Source: Hoeflea algicola
GTDB taxonomy: Bacteria > Pseudomonadota > Alphaproteobacteria > Rhizobiales > Rhizobiaceae
Reading direction: 5' to 3'
Assembly: GCF_026619415.1 (NCBI RefSeq)
Contig: NZ_JAOVZR010000001.1
Coordinates: 3,828,501 to 3,892,500, forward strand
Length of the DNA stretch: 64,000 bases
Shown: positions 17,187 to 28,230 of the stretch, one piece after another
Numbering within the stretch: the first letter of the stretch is position 1
Layout of the letters: each line of letters begins with the position of its first letter
Notes under the pieces: generated by a model
What the model saw: only the letters and a program-made list of their open reading frames with translations
Told to the model about the DNA's origin: nothing
Database searches by the model: none
Translations under genes and position numbers: made by a program

Positions 17187-18238
17187 TGCGTTTAGCCTCA
17201 GCCAAATCTGATTCCGCCATTTCGGCGACGAGATCGGCAAACGAGGTTTGAGGGGTCCAGCCAAGCTTTTGTTTGGCCTTGGAAGCGTCGCCCAGCAATG
17301 TCTCGACTTCGGTAGGGCGGAAATAGCGCGGATCGACCTGAACGATCACCTTGCCGGATGGATCGCGGCCGATCTCGTCAACGCCTTCGCCTTCGAAATG
17401 GATGGTCATGCCGAGCGCATCGGCCGCCGCCAGCACAAAGTCCCGCACCGAATATTGCACTCCGGTGGCGATCACGAAATCATCCGGCGTCTCTTGCTGC
17501 AGCATCAGCCACTGCATCTCGACATAGTCGCGGGCATGGCCCCAGTCGCGCAAGGCGTTGAGATTGCCAAGCTTGAGCACGTCCTGCTGGCCAAGCTTGA
17601 TCCGCGCCAACGCGCGGGTGATCTTGCGGGTAACAAATGTTTCGCCGCGCAGCGGGCTTTCATGGTTGAACAGGATACCGTTGCATGCGTAAAGCCCGTA
17701 GGCCTCGCGGTAATTGATGGTGATCCAGTAGGCGTATAGCTTGGCCACGGCATAGGGCGAGCGCGGATAAAACGGCGTTCTCTCGGTTTGCGGGGTCTCC
17801 TGAACCAGGCCATAAAGTTCTGACGTTGAAGCCTGATAGAATTTGCTCTTGTCCTTCAGACCCAGAATGCGGATCGCCTCGAGCAGCCGCAGCGTGCCCA
17901 ACGCATCGGAATTGGCCGTGTATTCCGGTTCTTCGAAGGACACAGCAACATGGCTCTGGGCGGCGAGGTTATAGACCTCGTCCGGCTTGGTCTGTTGCAG
18001 AATATGGGTTAGTGACGACAGAATCCGTCATGTCGCCATGGTGCAGCACGAATTGTCCCGATTGGCCGTACTCACCATCGAAAAGATGGTCGATGCGCGC
18101 GGTGTTGAACAGTGATGTTCGCCGCTTGATCCCGTGCACCTGGTAGCCCTTTTTGAGCAGGAATTCGGATAGGTAGGCACCGTCCTGACCGGTTACGCCG
18201 GTGATGAGGGCTGTTTTTGGCGTTGCGGTCGTGGTCAT
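17179..18238 (-). pseudogene. gmd: GDP-mannose 4,6-dehydratase, single frameshift
   Basis: N-terminal part (18238 down to about 18019): [39 protein letters not shown] and [11 protein letters not shown]. The frame then changes and the next codons read [20 protein letters not shown], continuing as [20 protein letters not shown] to the stop at 17179 with catalytic [10 protein letters not shown]. Between the aspartate of TDS and LTHIL there are 10 bases where homologues have 9, so one base is extra within 18013-18022. The whole is otherwise a normal dehydratase of about 352 residues. If real, the lesion blocks GDP-fucose synthesis. Starts 4 bases inside the GT10 stop (ATGA, 18235-18238). Either recent decay or a sequencing error. 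Confidence 0.9.
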
Positions 18239-19137
18239 GGCTTGCGGGGTCCCCTTTGGGTGGTGGCCAGCACGATACGTGCAGCCGCCAATTCGTGATT
18301 GGCGTACAAGACGGCTTTTTCCTTGTTCTTTGCGACAAATTCAAGCCGCGAACGATAATCGCTTTCCGACAACGTGCCGAGCGCTGCGGTGATGTCGTCA
18401 AATGACAGACAGATGATCATGCCGCGTGGGTCGAAGACTTCGGCGATATCAGGTGCGCCCCAATAGATCGGAACGGTATCGCACAGGAAGCAGTCGATCA
18501 GTTTTTCTGTAAAATAGCTCGGCTCGCGAACATTCTCGATAATTACGGAAAAGCGATAGGGCGCCAGTCCTTCGGCCTTGTGCTCGAAAGGGGCGTAGCC
18601 GCGCCCCAGGATCTCCGCGTCGATGTCGGTGCGTTTGAGCCAGTCGACAACCCGGTGGCGCAGCCCATGGCCTTCGAAGAAGGTCTTGGAGGAAGCGATT
18701 AGCGACAGCATTCGGCTTTTCTGCGTATTTACGGTTTTCCAGTCGGGCACCCACGTAGAGCCGAACAGAAAGCGCACACCATTGGGAACTCCCGCCAGCA
18801 GGCCCGGATTGCATGTCAGCACCCGGTAAAATCGCCAGTAGAGCAGTCTCAGCCAGGCCATGTTGCGGCCGTGGACCGCCTGCGGCTCGACGATCATCAC
18901 CGATATCCTGGCCCGAACCCCGGGCCGCGGCATGTAGAGAAGCCGTGAACTCACATAGGCAATCAGGTGGTCAGCAGGCCCCATGTCGGAAATCGTGCCA
19001 TGGTTGAAATGCGCGGGCCTGCCAAGTGGCCAAGCCAGAGCATCAAGCGGCATCCTGGAAAGCATTGGGGTCAACCGTGTGCCGTAAGGAATGATGGCAA
19101 CCGCCGCCTCGGCTTTGGCACTCGGGTTCTCAGCCAT
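18235..19137 (-). CDS. Glycosyltransferase family 10 (alpha-1,3-fucosyltransferase-like)
   Basis: About 300 residues from ATG 19137. The GT10 donor-site block is clear: [20 protein letters not shown] followed by [18 protein letters not shown] (about residues 206-243). The N-terminal half is less conserved, as in other bacterial members. The longer frame from 19230 would add 31 residues inside the upstream FkbM gene; ATG 19137 overlaps that gene's stop by 8 bases and is preferred. Operon: FkbM, GT10, gmd, fcl, FkbM, all overlapping. Expected reaction: fucose from GDP-fucose onto LPS or another surface glycan. Confidence 0.82.
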   Translation of the reverse strand: MAENPSAKAEAAVAIIPYGTRLTPMLSRMPLDALAWPLGRPAHFNHGTISDMGPADHLIAYVSSRLLYMPRPGVRARISVMIVEPQAVHGRNMAWLRLLYWRFYRVLTCNPGLLAGVPNGVRFLFGSTWVPDWKTVNTQKSRMLSLIASSKTFFEGHGLRHRVVDWLKRTDIDAEILGRGYAPFEHKAEGLAPYRFSVIIENVREPSYFTEKLIDCFLCDTVPIYWGAPDIAEVFDPRGMIICLSFDDITAALGTLSESDYRSRLEFVAKNKEKAVLYANHELAAARIVLATTQRGPRKP

Positions 19138-19999
19138 CGCCAAGCCTGTAGAGCGAATTGTTGCGCGTCCGCCCGACAAGCTGATAGCCGTGGCGATCAA
19201 GGGCGGCGGCACATCCGGGATAGTCGGCATTTGGTTCAGGATGCTCGATGACGATGCGGCGCGGCAGCATGGCGGGCTCAGCGGTGTCGAGAAACGGCGG
19301 CAATGCCAGGTCTTCGTGTCCTTCGATGTCGATCTTCAGCCCGTCGATGCGAGTAATCCCGGCCTCATTCAGCAGCGCTGTCAGCGGTCTGACCCGGATC
19401 GGCCCGTCATCCGTCTCCTCAACGGCGACAATGGCATCGTCGTTCTTGCGAACCACCAGTTGTCCGACCGCCTCCCGGTCGCCGACGGCACTGGCAATCG
19501 CGGTGACATTGGCAAGGCCGCTGAGCGCTGCATTGCGCAGCAAGCGTGCGGTCATCAGCGGATTGGCGTCAATTGAAATACAGCGCCCGCGAGTCCCGGC
19601 GGCGCGCGCCAATGGCAGGCTGTAAAGGCCGATATTGCAGCCTACATCGACAAACACACCACCATCCGTCATCGCTCCGCACAGGAAATCGATGTCCTGT
19701 GCATTGTAATCGAGGTTGAGCAGGATGCCGTATTCGATCAGGTTGCGCCCACCTTCGAGCCGGAAAGCCACATCGCGAAATTCGATGTCAATGTCACGAC
19801 CGCCGCCAAGCAGAAACACCAGCCGGCTGACGGTGGCGCGGAAGACACCGCGGCGGAACAGGCTGTTGCGTGCGGCGTTGATCACCAGCCGCTGGAATGC
19901 GTTCGGCGGGCGGTTGCCGGGCGCTTCAGCGGCGCTGGCCGATGCTCCCGCAGCCGTCCAGCGATGTGCATCAAGCTGCTTCCACTCCGGGCCGCTCAC
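19130..19999 (-). CDS. FkbM-family methyltransferase
   Basis: About 289 residues from GTG 19999. Core: GVFVDVGCNIGLYSLPLARA (SAM site), CISIDANPLMTARLLRNAAL, RPLTALLNEAGI, RIDGLKIDIEGHEDLALPPF and RIVIEHPE. First gene of the fucose operon, thus the third FkbM methyltransferase in 5 kb. The open frame extends upstream to 20260, but that part codes for unlike residues and covers a GT10 remnant. GTG 19999 has GAGG about 8 bases before it. The residue region 1-80 is variable and Ala-rich, so the exact start is moderately certain. Confidence 0.82.
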   Translation of the reverse strand: MSGPEWKQLDAHRWTAAGASASAAEAPGNRPPNAFQRLVINAARNSLFRRGVFRATVSRLVFLLGGGRDIDIEFRDVAFRLEGGRNLIEYGILLNLDYNAQDIDFLCGAMTDGGVFVDVGCNIGLYSLPLARAAGTRGRCISIDANPLMTARLLRNAALSGLANVTAIASAVGDREAVGQLVVRKNDDAIVAVEETDDGPIRVRPLTALLNEAGITRIDGLKIDIEGHEDLALPPFLDTAEPAMLPRRIVIEHPEPNADYPGCAAALDRHGYQLVGRTRNNSLYRLGDG

Positions 20000-20397
20000 G
20001 AGCTTGCCTCGTTTACGCTCATGCTTTTGCCCAAGCAGGGGCCGGCATGGCGCACGATCCGCAAAGCCGTGTGGACGCGAACGGTCACGCCGGTGATCAT
20101 GGCAAGCTTTGGCGGAGTGGTGCTGGTCACGGCTGCGGCTATCCCTTCGGCGGTGGTCTGCCCGATCCGAGCAGCCTTCAATGTGGAATCGTCGTACCGG
20201 GAAGCTTTTCCTTGTTCTTGACGGTAAATTCAAGCCGTGAGCAACGAAACACCGGCGCAACCGGCGTTGCTGCAGCCCGGCTGATGGCCAATTGGCTGGC
20301 CATCAGGTCGTCAGAGGGGCAAATTGCCTAGCTTCCAGGGGCTGTCATCCGGGTAAAACAGCTGATTGACTCTCGTATCGGATTAAGCATTAATATG
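20000..20397. other. Intergenic region with a GT10 3'-end remnant and a hairpin
   Basis: Region between the divergent FkbM and imuA genes. On the minus strand at about 20165-20260 one frame reads RCSRLEFTVKNKEK and then stops, and its DNA (TTCCTTGTTCTT...AAATTCAAGCCG on plus) closely matches the 3' part of the GT10 gene at about 18316-18350, which codes for [12 protein letters not shown]. This looks like the tail of a lost GT10 paralogue. A perfect 10-base hairpin CTGATGGCCA/TGGCCATCAG lies at 20281-20306. No other gene is supported. Confidence 0.55.
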
Positions 20398-20412
20398 GAA
20401 CATAACATGAAC
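20398..20412 (+). promoter_or_regulatory. LexA (SOS) box upstream of imuA
   Basis: GAACATAACATGAAC, an exact match to the alphaproteobacterial LexA operator GAAC-N7-GAAC, 13 bases before the imuA ATG. It predicts LexA repression of the imuA-imuB-dnaE2 operon and its induction by DNA damage, as known for this operon in Caulobacter and rhizobia. Confidence 0.9.
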
Positions 20413-20425
20413 ATTTAGGTGCAAC

Positions 20426-21289
20426 ATGGACCTTGCGAGATTGCGGGCCGCGACGGATATATTGAACGATCATACGCGGTCTCAAGACAGGCAATCTCCC
20501 GGCGCCGGAGGCTCACAGCAATTATCGTTGGGCGCCGTTGCGGTTGACCGGCACCTTGAGGGTGGCCTCGTCTGTGGCGGACTGCACGAAGTGCGCTGCG
20601 CGCTGGCGCGCGACATTGGTGCCGGCGCCGGATTTGCGTTCGGGCTGGCGCGCCGTGCTGCCGATGCCCGGCAGGATGGTCGACGCCGGATTGTCTGGGT
20701 CAATGATCCTGCCGCGCGCAGCGATGGCGGCGAACTTTTCCCGGTTGGGCTTGCCCAGCACGGGGTGGATCCATCGTGGCTGACGCTGGTCGAGCCGCGT
20801 GATCTGCAAGGCGCCATGTGGGCGGCCGACGAGGCGGCGGGCTGTGCCGACCTGGCGGCCATGGTGTTTCAGATCAGGGGTAATCCGGCGCGTTTCGATA
20901 TCACCGCCACCCGGCGGCTGATGTTGCGCGCGCGGGCCAGCGGGGTGCTGGCACTGACCTTGCGCCAGAGCGGGGAGGAGGAGGCCGGCGCGGCAGTGAC
21001 GCGCTGGCAGGTGCAGCCACATCCTTCGGGGACGGATGATCTCGACCATCGTGGCGTGGGGGCAATGCGGCTGTCCCTGACGCTGGAACGCAACCGCGCC
21101 GGACGCACCGGCCAATGGCTTTTAGCCTGGAACGCAAAGATGAGAGCTTTTGAACATGCCGCATCATCCCCCGCAGCGCCGGCAGCGCATTCTCTCCATC
21201 ACCTTCACCCATCTGCCAACCGACGCGATCCGTCGGACGGCATGGGGCAGGTCCTGGATCACCGACAGGGTTTTGGACACGCATCCTGA
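20426..21289 (+). CDS. imuA: ImuA, SOS mutagenesis protein
   Basis: RecA/SulA-related accessory protein of 287 residues in the translesion mutasome with ImuB and DnaE2. The central region GLHEVRCALARDIGAGAGFAF and RIVWVNDPAARSDGGELFPVGL resembles a degenerate RecA-like core, and ENRAGRTGQW-like text at the end is typical of ImuA. It starts 13 bases after a LexA box. The gene overlaps imuB by about 134 bases in another frame, so its last 45 residues (His/Ala-rich) are coded within the imuB 5' end and may be non-essential. Confidence 0.88.
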   Translation: MDLARLRAATDILNDHTRSQDRQSPGAGGSQQLSLGAVAVDRHLEGGLVCGGLHEVRCALARDIGAGAGFAFGLARRAADARQDGRRRIVWVNDPAARSDGGELFPVGLAQHGVDPSWLTLVEPRDLQGAMWAADEAAGCADLAAMVFQIRGNPARFDITATRRLMLRARASGVLALTLRQSGEEEAGAAVTRWQVQPHPSGTDDLDHRGVGAMRLSLTLERNRAGRTGQWLLAWNAKMRAFEHAASSPAAPAAHSLHHLHPSANRRDPSDGMGQVLDHRQGFGHAS

Positions 21290-22814
21290 GGCGCCGCCGC
21301 TGGTTGTCACCGATACGCACAAGAACGCCATCCGCATCATTGCGCTGGATGATCGCGCCCGGGCCTGCGGCATCCGCGCCGGCCAGACGCTGAGCGACAC
21401 CCGTGCGCTGGCGCCCGGTCTCGCCTGTCATCCGGCAGATGCCGCCAGTAACCGTGCGTTACTGATGCGCATTGCCGCATGGTGCGAGCGCTATACGCCG
21501 CTTGTTGCGCTCGGCATGGAGGCGCAGGCGCAGAACGGGGCAGCGCCCGACCACGGCCTGTTCATGGATATTACGGGCTGTACCCATCTGTTTGGCGGCG
21601 AGGCGGCGCTGATCGCCGATCTCGAAGCCCGGCTTTTGGCGCAAGGCTTTCATGTCAGGCTGTGTCTGGCCGATACCCCCGGCGCAGCCTGGGCGATGGC
21701 CCGCTACGGGCAGGCGCGGCTGATTGCCGAGGGCGGCCATGGCGAGGCGATCCTGCCGCTCAGCCTGAGCGGTCTGCGGCTACAGCCGTCCCTGGTCGCC
21801 TCGCTCGGCCGGGTTGGGCTGAAGACCATTGGCTGCATCGCCAGCCTGCCGCGCGCGCCACTGGCCGCCCGTTTCGGCACCAGGTTGATGCAGCGGCTTG
21901 ATCAGGCGCTGGGCCGCGAGACGGAGGCGATTTCGCCGATCATGCCGGTGGCGGAGCTTTCCACCGAGCGCCGTTTCGCCGACCCGATGAGCCAGCATGA
22001 CGAGATCGCCCATGTGATCGCGGCGCTGGCATCGGGGATCATCGAACCGCTCGAACAGCGTGGCCTCGGTGTCCGCCACTGCCGGCTCAGATTGTTCAGG
22101 GTCGATGGTCATGTTGCCTCGCTCAGTGTCCAGACAGCCCGGCCGCTGCGCAATGCCGCGATGATCACCCGGTTGTTTGAAGAACGCCTCGCCAGCCTGC
22201 ACGACGACCTCGATGCCGGTTTCGGCTTTGATCTGGCGCGGCTCGATATCGTCCATGCCGATCCGTTCGATGCCGGCCAGTCTGAATTGATGGCCGGACA
22301 GACAGCCGGCCATGGGGCGACCGAAAGCCATGATGCGCTGGTCGATCGGCTTGGCGCGCGGCTCGGTCTCGGCCGGGTTCAGCATTTCGTGCTGGCCGAC
22401 ACCCACATCCCCGAGCGCAGCTTCGGCCGGCAGCCGCTGGCCCATGCAGGCGTGCGCGGCGCGGACAAAGGCAACAGCGCGCTGGCCTTGGCGCCGGATC
22501 TGCCAGTTCCCTGCGACCTCGTCACCCGTCCGCTGATTCTGTTTGACCGGCCCGAGCTGATGCACACCATCGCCGAAGTGCCCGACGGCCCGCCGCTCAG
22601 GTTCCGCTGGCGCGGGGTTTTCTACGAGGTGGCGCGCTCGGAAGGGCCTGAACGTATCGCCTGCGAATGGTGGCGCGACGGCCGCGGTGCCCGCAGCCGC
22701 GATTATTTTCGCGTCGAGGACCGTCAGGGCTATCGCTTCTGGCTGTTCCGCCACGGGCTTTACGGCCGTGAGACCAGCGAGCCCAGCTGGTACATGCACG
22801 GGCTGTTTGCATGA
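21156..22814 (+). CDS. imuB: ImuB, Y-family DNA polymerase-like protein
   Basis: About 552 residues. Y-family fold with RILSITFTHLPTDAIRR at the start, FMDITGCTHLFGGEAAL, LCLADTPGAAWAMARYG, and a long C-terminal region ending in EPSWYMHGLFA, the conserved tail. ImuB proteins are generally catalytically dead and act as the hub that binds ImuA, DnaE2 and the beta clamp. ATG 21156 is taken over TTG 21150. Overlaps dnaE2 by 4 bases. Part of the damage-inducible mutagenesis operon. Confidence 0.92.
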   Translation: MPHHPPQRRQRILSITFTHLPTDAIRRTAWGRSWITDRVLDTHPEAPPLVVTDTHKNAIRIIALDDRARACGIRAGQTLSDTRALAPGLACHPADAASNRALLMRIAAWCERYTPLVALGMEAQAQNGAAPDHGLFMDITGCTHLFGGEAALIADLEARLLAQGFHVRLCLADTPGAAWAMARYGQARLIAEGGHGEAILPLSLSGLRLQPSLVASLGRVGLKTIGCIASLPRAPLAARFGTRLMQRLDQALGRETEAISPIMPVAELSTERRFADPMSQHDEIAHVIAALASGIIEPLEQRGLGVRHCRLRLFRVDGHVASLSVQTARPLRNAAMITRLFEERLASLHDDLDAGFGFDLARLDIVHADPFDAGQSELMAGQTAGHGATESHDALVDRLGARLGLGRVQHFVLADTHIPERSFGRQPLAHAGVRGADKGNSALALAPDLPVPCDLVTRPLILFDRPELMHTIAEVPDGPPLRFRWRGVFYEVARSEGPERIACEWWRDGRGARSRDYFRVEDRQGYRFWLFRHGLYGRETSEPSWYMHGLFA

Positions 22815-25800
22815 GTGCGTCCGTTCCCTCCGGGCCGGCCTATGTCGAACTGGCCGCGACCAGCAATTTTTCCTTCCTGCACGGCGCCTCGCATGCCGAG
22901 GAGCTGGTGGTGCAGGCTGCCCGGCTCGGGCTTGGCGGTATTGCAATTGCCGACCGCAATTCCCTGGCCGGTGTGGTCCGTGGCCACATGGCGGCCAAGC
23001 AGGAGGGGCTCGCCTATGCGCCGGGCTGCCGGCTGGTGTTTGTCGATGCCGCCCCCGATATTTTGGTCTGGCCCGAAGATGGCGCCGCCTACGCCAATCT
23101 CTGCGAGTTGCTGACACGGGGTAAACGCCGCGCACCGAAGAGCCAATGCCACCTGACGCTGGAAGATCTCCTCACGCTTGGCCAAGGCCTGCTGATGGCC
23201 GTGGTGCCACCGGTTGCTGCCGCCGGGCAGGATCTGGCCCGAGGCCTGGCGCCGGTGCTAGAGCGGCTGCGCGAGGTCTTTCCCGGTCACCTTCATCTGG
23301 CGCTGGCGCGCCATCACCGCAGTGACGATCAGCGTCGCATGGCAGCCCTTGCGCAACTCGCCCATGATCACCAGGTGCCGCTGCTGGCGATTGGCGACGT
23401 GCTCTATCACACGCCTGAACGCCGGCCGCTGCAGGATGTGCTGACCTGCATCCGCGAGCACGCGACGCTGGCCAGTATCGGAACAAGGCTTGAGCCCAAT
23501 GCAGAACGGCACCTGCGCTCGCACGCCGACATGCTGCATCTGTTCAAGGGCTACGAGGCGGCGGTCGCGCAATCGGTCACGCTGTTCGGGCGGATCAGGT
23601 TTTCGCTGGATGAGCTGCGCTATCAATACCCCGACGCGCCACTGTTTGAAGAACTCGGCCCCAAACCGCTCCCGGCCCAGCAGGCACTGGAACAACTCAC
23701 CACACTGGGCCTTCAAAAGCGCTATCCCGAAGGCGCGCCGGACAAGGTGCTCAAGGCCATCGCCCATGAAACCCGGCTGATCAAGAAGCTCGATTACGCG
23801 CCCTATTTCCTCACCGTCTATGACATCGTCCGCTTTGCCCGCTCGCAAAACATCCTCTGCCAGGGGCGAGGTTCGGCGGCCAATTCCGCCGTCTGCTATT
23901 GCCTCGAGATCACCGAGGTCGACCCCGGCAAGGTCGACCTCCTGTTCGAGCGCTTCATCTCCGAGGAGCGCAACGAGCCGCCCGATATCGATGTCGATTT
24001 CGAGCATGAGCGGCGTGAGGAGGTGATCCAGTATATATACTCGAAGTATGGACGTGACAGGGCAGGACTCGCCGCCACGGTGATCACCTATCGGGCACGG
24101 TCAGCAATCCGCGAGGTCGGCAAGGTGTTCGGACTCTCCGAGGACGCGATCGCCGCCATTTCAGGCACCAAATGGGGCGGTTGGTCGCGCGAGGTCGACC
24201 CCGAGGACGCGCGCCGTGCCGGCCTCGATCCGACCGACAAGCATCTTGCCCAGATGCTTGATCTGGCGAGCCAGATCATCGGCTTCCCGCGCCATCTCTC
24301 CCAGCATGTCGGCGGTTTCGTCATCACCCGCGACAAGCTGTCCTCGCTGATCCCGATCGAGAACGCGGCGATGGAGGATCGCACCATTGTCGAATGGGAC
24401 AAGGACGATCTAGAAAGCCTCGGCATGCTCAAGATCGATGTGCTGGCGCTCGGCATGCTGACCTGCATCCGCAAGGCGTTCGACCTGCTGGAAGCTCATT
24501 ACGGCCGCCGCGAAACGCTCGCTTCGCTGCCCGACGGTGACGAGGCCACCTATGACATGATCTGCCGCGCCGATACCATCGGCGTCTTCCAGATCGAAAG
24601 CCGGGCGCAGATGTCGATGCTGCCGCGGCTCAAACCGCGCTGCTATTATGACCTGGTGATCGAGGTGGCGATTGTCCGCCCCGGCCCGATTCAGGGCGAC
24701 ATGGTCCATCCCTATCTGCGTCGCCGTCAGGGCAAGGAAGATGTCTCTTTTCCCAAGGAGGAATTGCGGGCCGTGCTTGGCAAGACGCTCGGTGTACCCT
24801 TGTTTCAGGAGCAGGCGATGAACATCGCCATTGTCGCCGGTGGCTTCTCGCCCGGTGAGGCGGACAAGCTGCGCCGCGCCATGGCCACCTTCCGCCGTGT
24901 CGGTACCATCGGCTCGTTCCAGACCAAGATGGTCGAGGGCATGGTCGCAAACGGCTATGAACGCGAGTTTGCCGAGCATTGCTTTCGCCAGATCGAGGGC
25001 TTTGGCGAATATGGCTTCCCCGAAAGTCATGCGGCCAGTTTCGCGCTGTTGGTTTATGTCTCCTGCTGGCTCAAATGCCACTATCCGGATGTCTTCTGCG
25101 CCGCCATTCTCAATTCCCAGCCGATGGGGTTTTATGCCCCGGCGCAGCTCATCCGTGATGCCCGCGAGCATGGCGTCGACATCCGTGCGGTCGATGTCAA
25201 CGCGTCCGGTTGGGACGCCACGCTTGAGGCCGGCGCTTGCCCGCAGCCGCTCTCAAGCCGCCACCGCGAGATGAAAGGTGTGATGAAGCACGCGCACGCT
25301 GTGCGGCTCGGGCTCAGGCATGTGAAGGGGTTGAGCAAGGCCGACGCCGAAACCCTGATGGCTCGCCGTGGCCGCGGCTATGACAGCGTCCGCGACCTGT
25401 GGATGCGTTCGGGCCTGCCGCGACGCGCCATCGAGCAGCTCGCCGAGGCCGATTGTTTCCGCTCGATCGGGCTTGAACGCCGCGACGCGCTGTGGGCAGT
25501 CAAGGCGCTTGATCCACTCTCGAGCGCCGAGCGGCTGCCGTTGTTTGCCGCTGCCGACACCCAAGATCTGCAGAACGAGCCCGATGTCGACCTGCCACCG
25601 ATGCCGCTCGGTGAGCAGGTGATCAACGACTACCAGTCATTGTCATTTTCGCTCAAGGCGCACCCGATGTCATTCCTGCGCGAGCGATTGGCCAGCGCAG
25701 GCTGCAGGCCCAATTCCGATCTGCAGACAATCCGCACGGGCAGGGTGGTCAAGGTCTCGGGGCTTGTGCTGGTCCGGCAGCGGCCGGGCTCGGCCAAGGG

Positions 25801-26203
25801 CGTGGTGTTCGCGACCATTGAGGATGAGACCGGTGTTGCCAACATCATCGTCTGGCCAAAAGTGTTCGAGAAATTCCGCGCCATCGTGCTTGGCAGCCGC
25901 TGTATCGGCGTGCGCGGCAAGCTTCAAAACGAGGAAGGCGTCATCCATGTGGTGGCCGAGTATCTCGAGGATCTGACCCCGATGATGGCGCAGATTTCAG
26001 ACATGGCGAGCGAGATGGGCGGGCTTGCCAATGCCGACGAGGTGCGCCGCCCGATTGACGACACGCGGGGGCGCGACCGCAAGCCCGCCGCGCGCCTCAT
26101 CAAGCTGATCCGCGACGCGCCGGAACTGCGCGGCGATTACGAACAACTGGCAAGCGTCAGGGCCGCCGGCAGCGCCCTACCCAAGGGCCGCAATTTCCAC
26201 TGA
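22811..26203 (+). CDS. dnaE2: Error-prone DNA polymerase DnaE2 (ImuC)
   Basis: C-family polymerase of 1130 residues. Order: PHP domain from the N-terminus (ELAATSNFSFLHGASHAEEL, IAIADRNSLAG), polymerase core GRGSAANSAVCYCLEI and the catalytic acidic motif PPDIDVDFEHERREE (about residues 390-404), fingers with SHAASFALLVYVSCWLK, helix-hairpin-helix region, and an OB fold VSGLVLVRQRPGSAKGVVF near residue 980. Length matches DnaE2 rather than replicative DnaE1 (about 1160-1180 with a clamp motif). Third gene of the imu operon; carries out translesion synthesis. Confidence 0.95.
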   Translation: MSASVPSGPAYVELAATSNFSFLHGASHAEELVVQAARLGLGGIAIADRNSLAGVVRGHMAAKQEGLAYAPGCRLVFVDAAPDILVWPEDGAAYANLCELLTRGKRRAPKSQCHLTLEDLLTLGQGLLMAVVPPVAAAGQDLARGLAPVLERLREVFPGHLHLALARHHRSDDQRRMAALAQLAHDHQVPLLAIGDVLYHTPERRPLQDVLTCIREHATLASIGTRLEPNAERHLRSHADMLHLFKGYEAAVAQSVTLFGRIRFSLDELRYQYPDAPLFEELGPKPLPAQQALEQLTTLGLQKRYPEGAPDKVLKAIAHETRLIKKLDYAPYFLTVYDIVRFARSQNILCQGRGSAANSAVCYCLEITEVDPGKVDLLFERFISEERNEPPDIDVDFEHERREEVIQYIYSKYGRDRAGLAATVITYRARSAIREVGKVFGLSEDAIAAISGTKWGGWSREVDPEDARRAGLDPTDKHLAQMLDLASQIIGFPRHLSQHVGGFVITRDKLSSLIPIENAAMEDRTIVEWDKDDLESLGMLKIDVLALGMLTCIRKAFDLLEAHYGRRETLASLPDGDEATYDMICRADTIGVFQIESRAQMSMLPRLKPRCYYDLVIEVAIVRPGPIQGDMVHPYLRRRQGKEDVSFPKEELRAVLGKTLGVPLFQEQAMNIAIVAGGFSPGEADKLRRAMATFRRVGTIGSFQTKMVEGMVANGYEREFAEHCFRQIEGFGEYGFPESHAASFALLVYVSCWLKCHYPDVFCAAILNSQPMGFYAPAQLIRDAREHGVDIRAVDVNASGWDATLEAGACPQPLSSRHREMKGVMKHAHAVRLGLRHVKGLSKADAETLMARRGRGYDSVRDLWMRSGLPRRAIEQLAEADCFRSIGLERRDALWAVKALDPLSSAERLPLFAAADTQDLQNEPDVDLPPMPLGEQVINDYQSLSFSLKAHPMSFLRERLASAGCRPNSDLQTIRTGRVVKVSGLVLVRQRPGSAKGVVFATIEDETGVANIIVWPKVFEKFRAIVLGSRCIGVRGKLQNEEGVIHVVAEYLEDLTPMMAQISDMASEMGGLANADEVRRPIDDTRGRDRKPAARLIKLIRDAPELRGDYEQLASVRAAGSALPKGRNFH

Positions 26204-28228
<2,025 letters not shown>

Positions 28229-28230
28229 TC

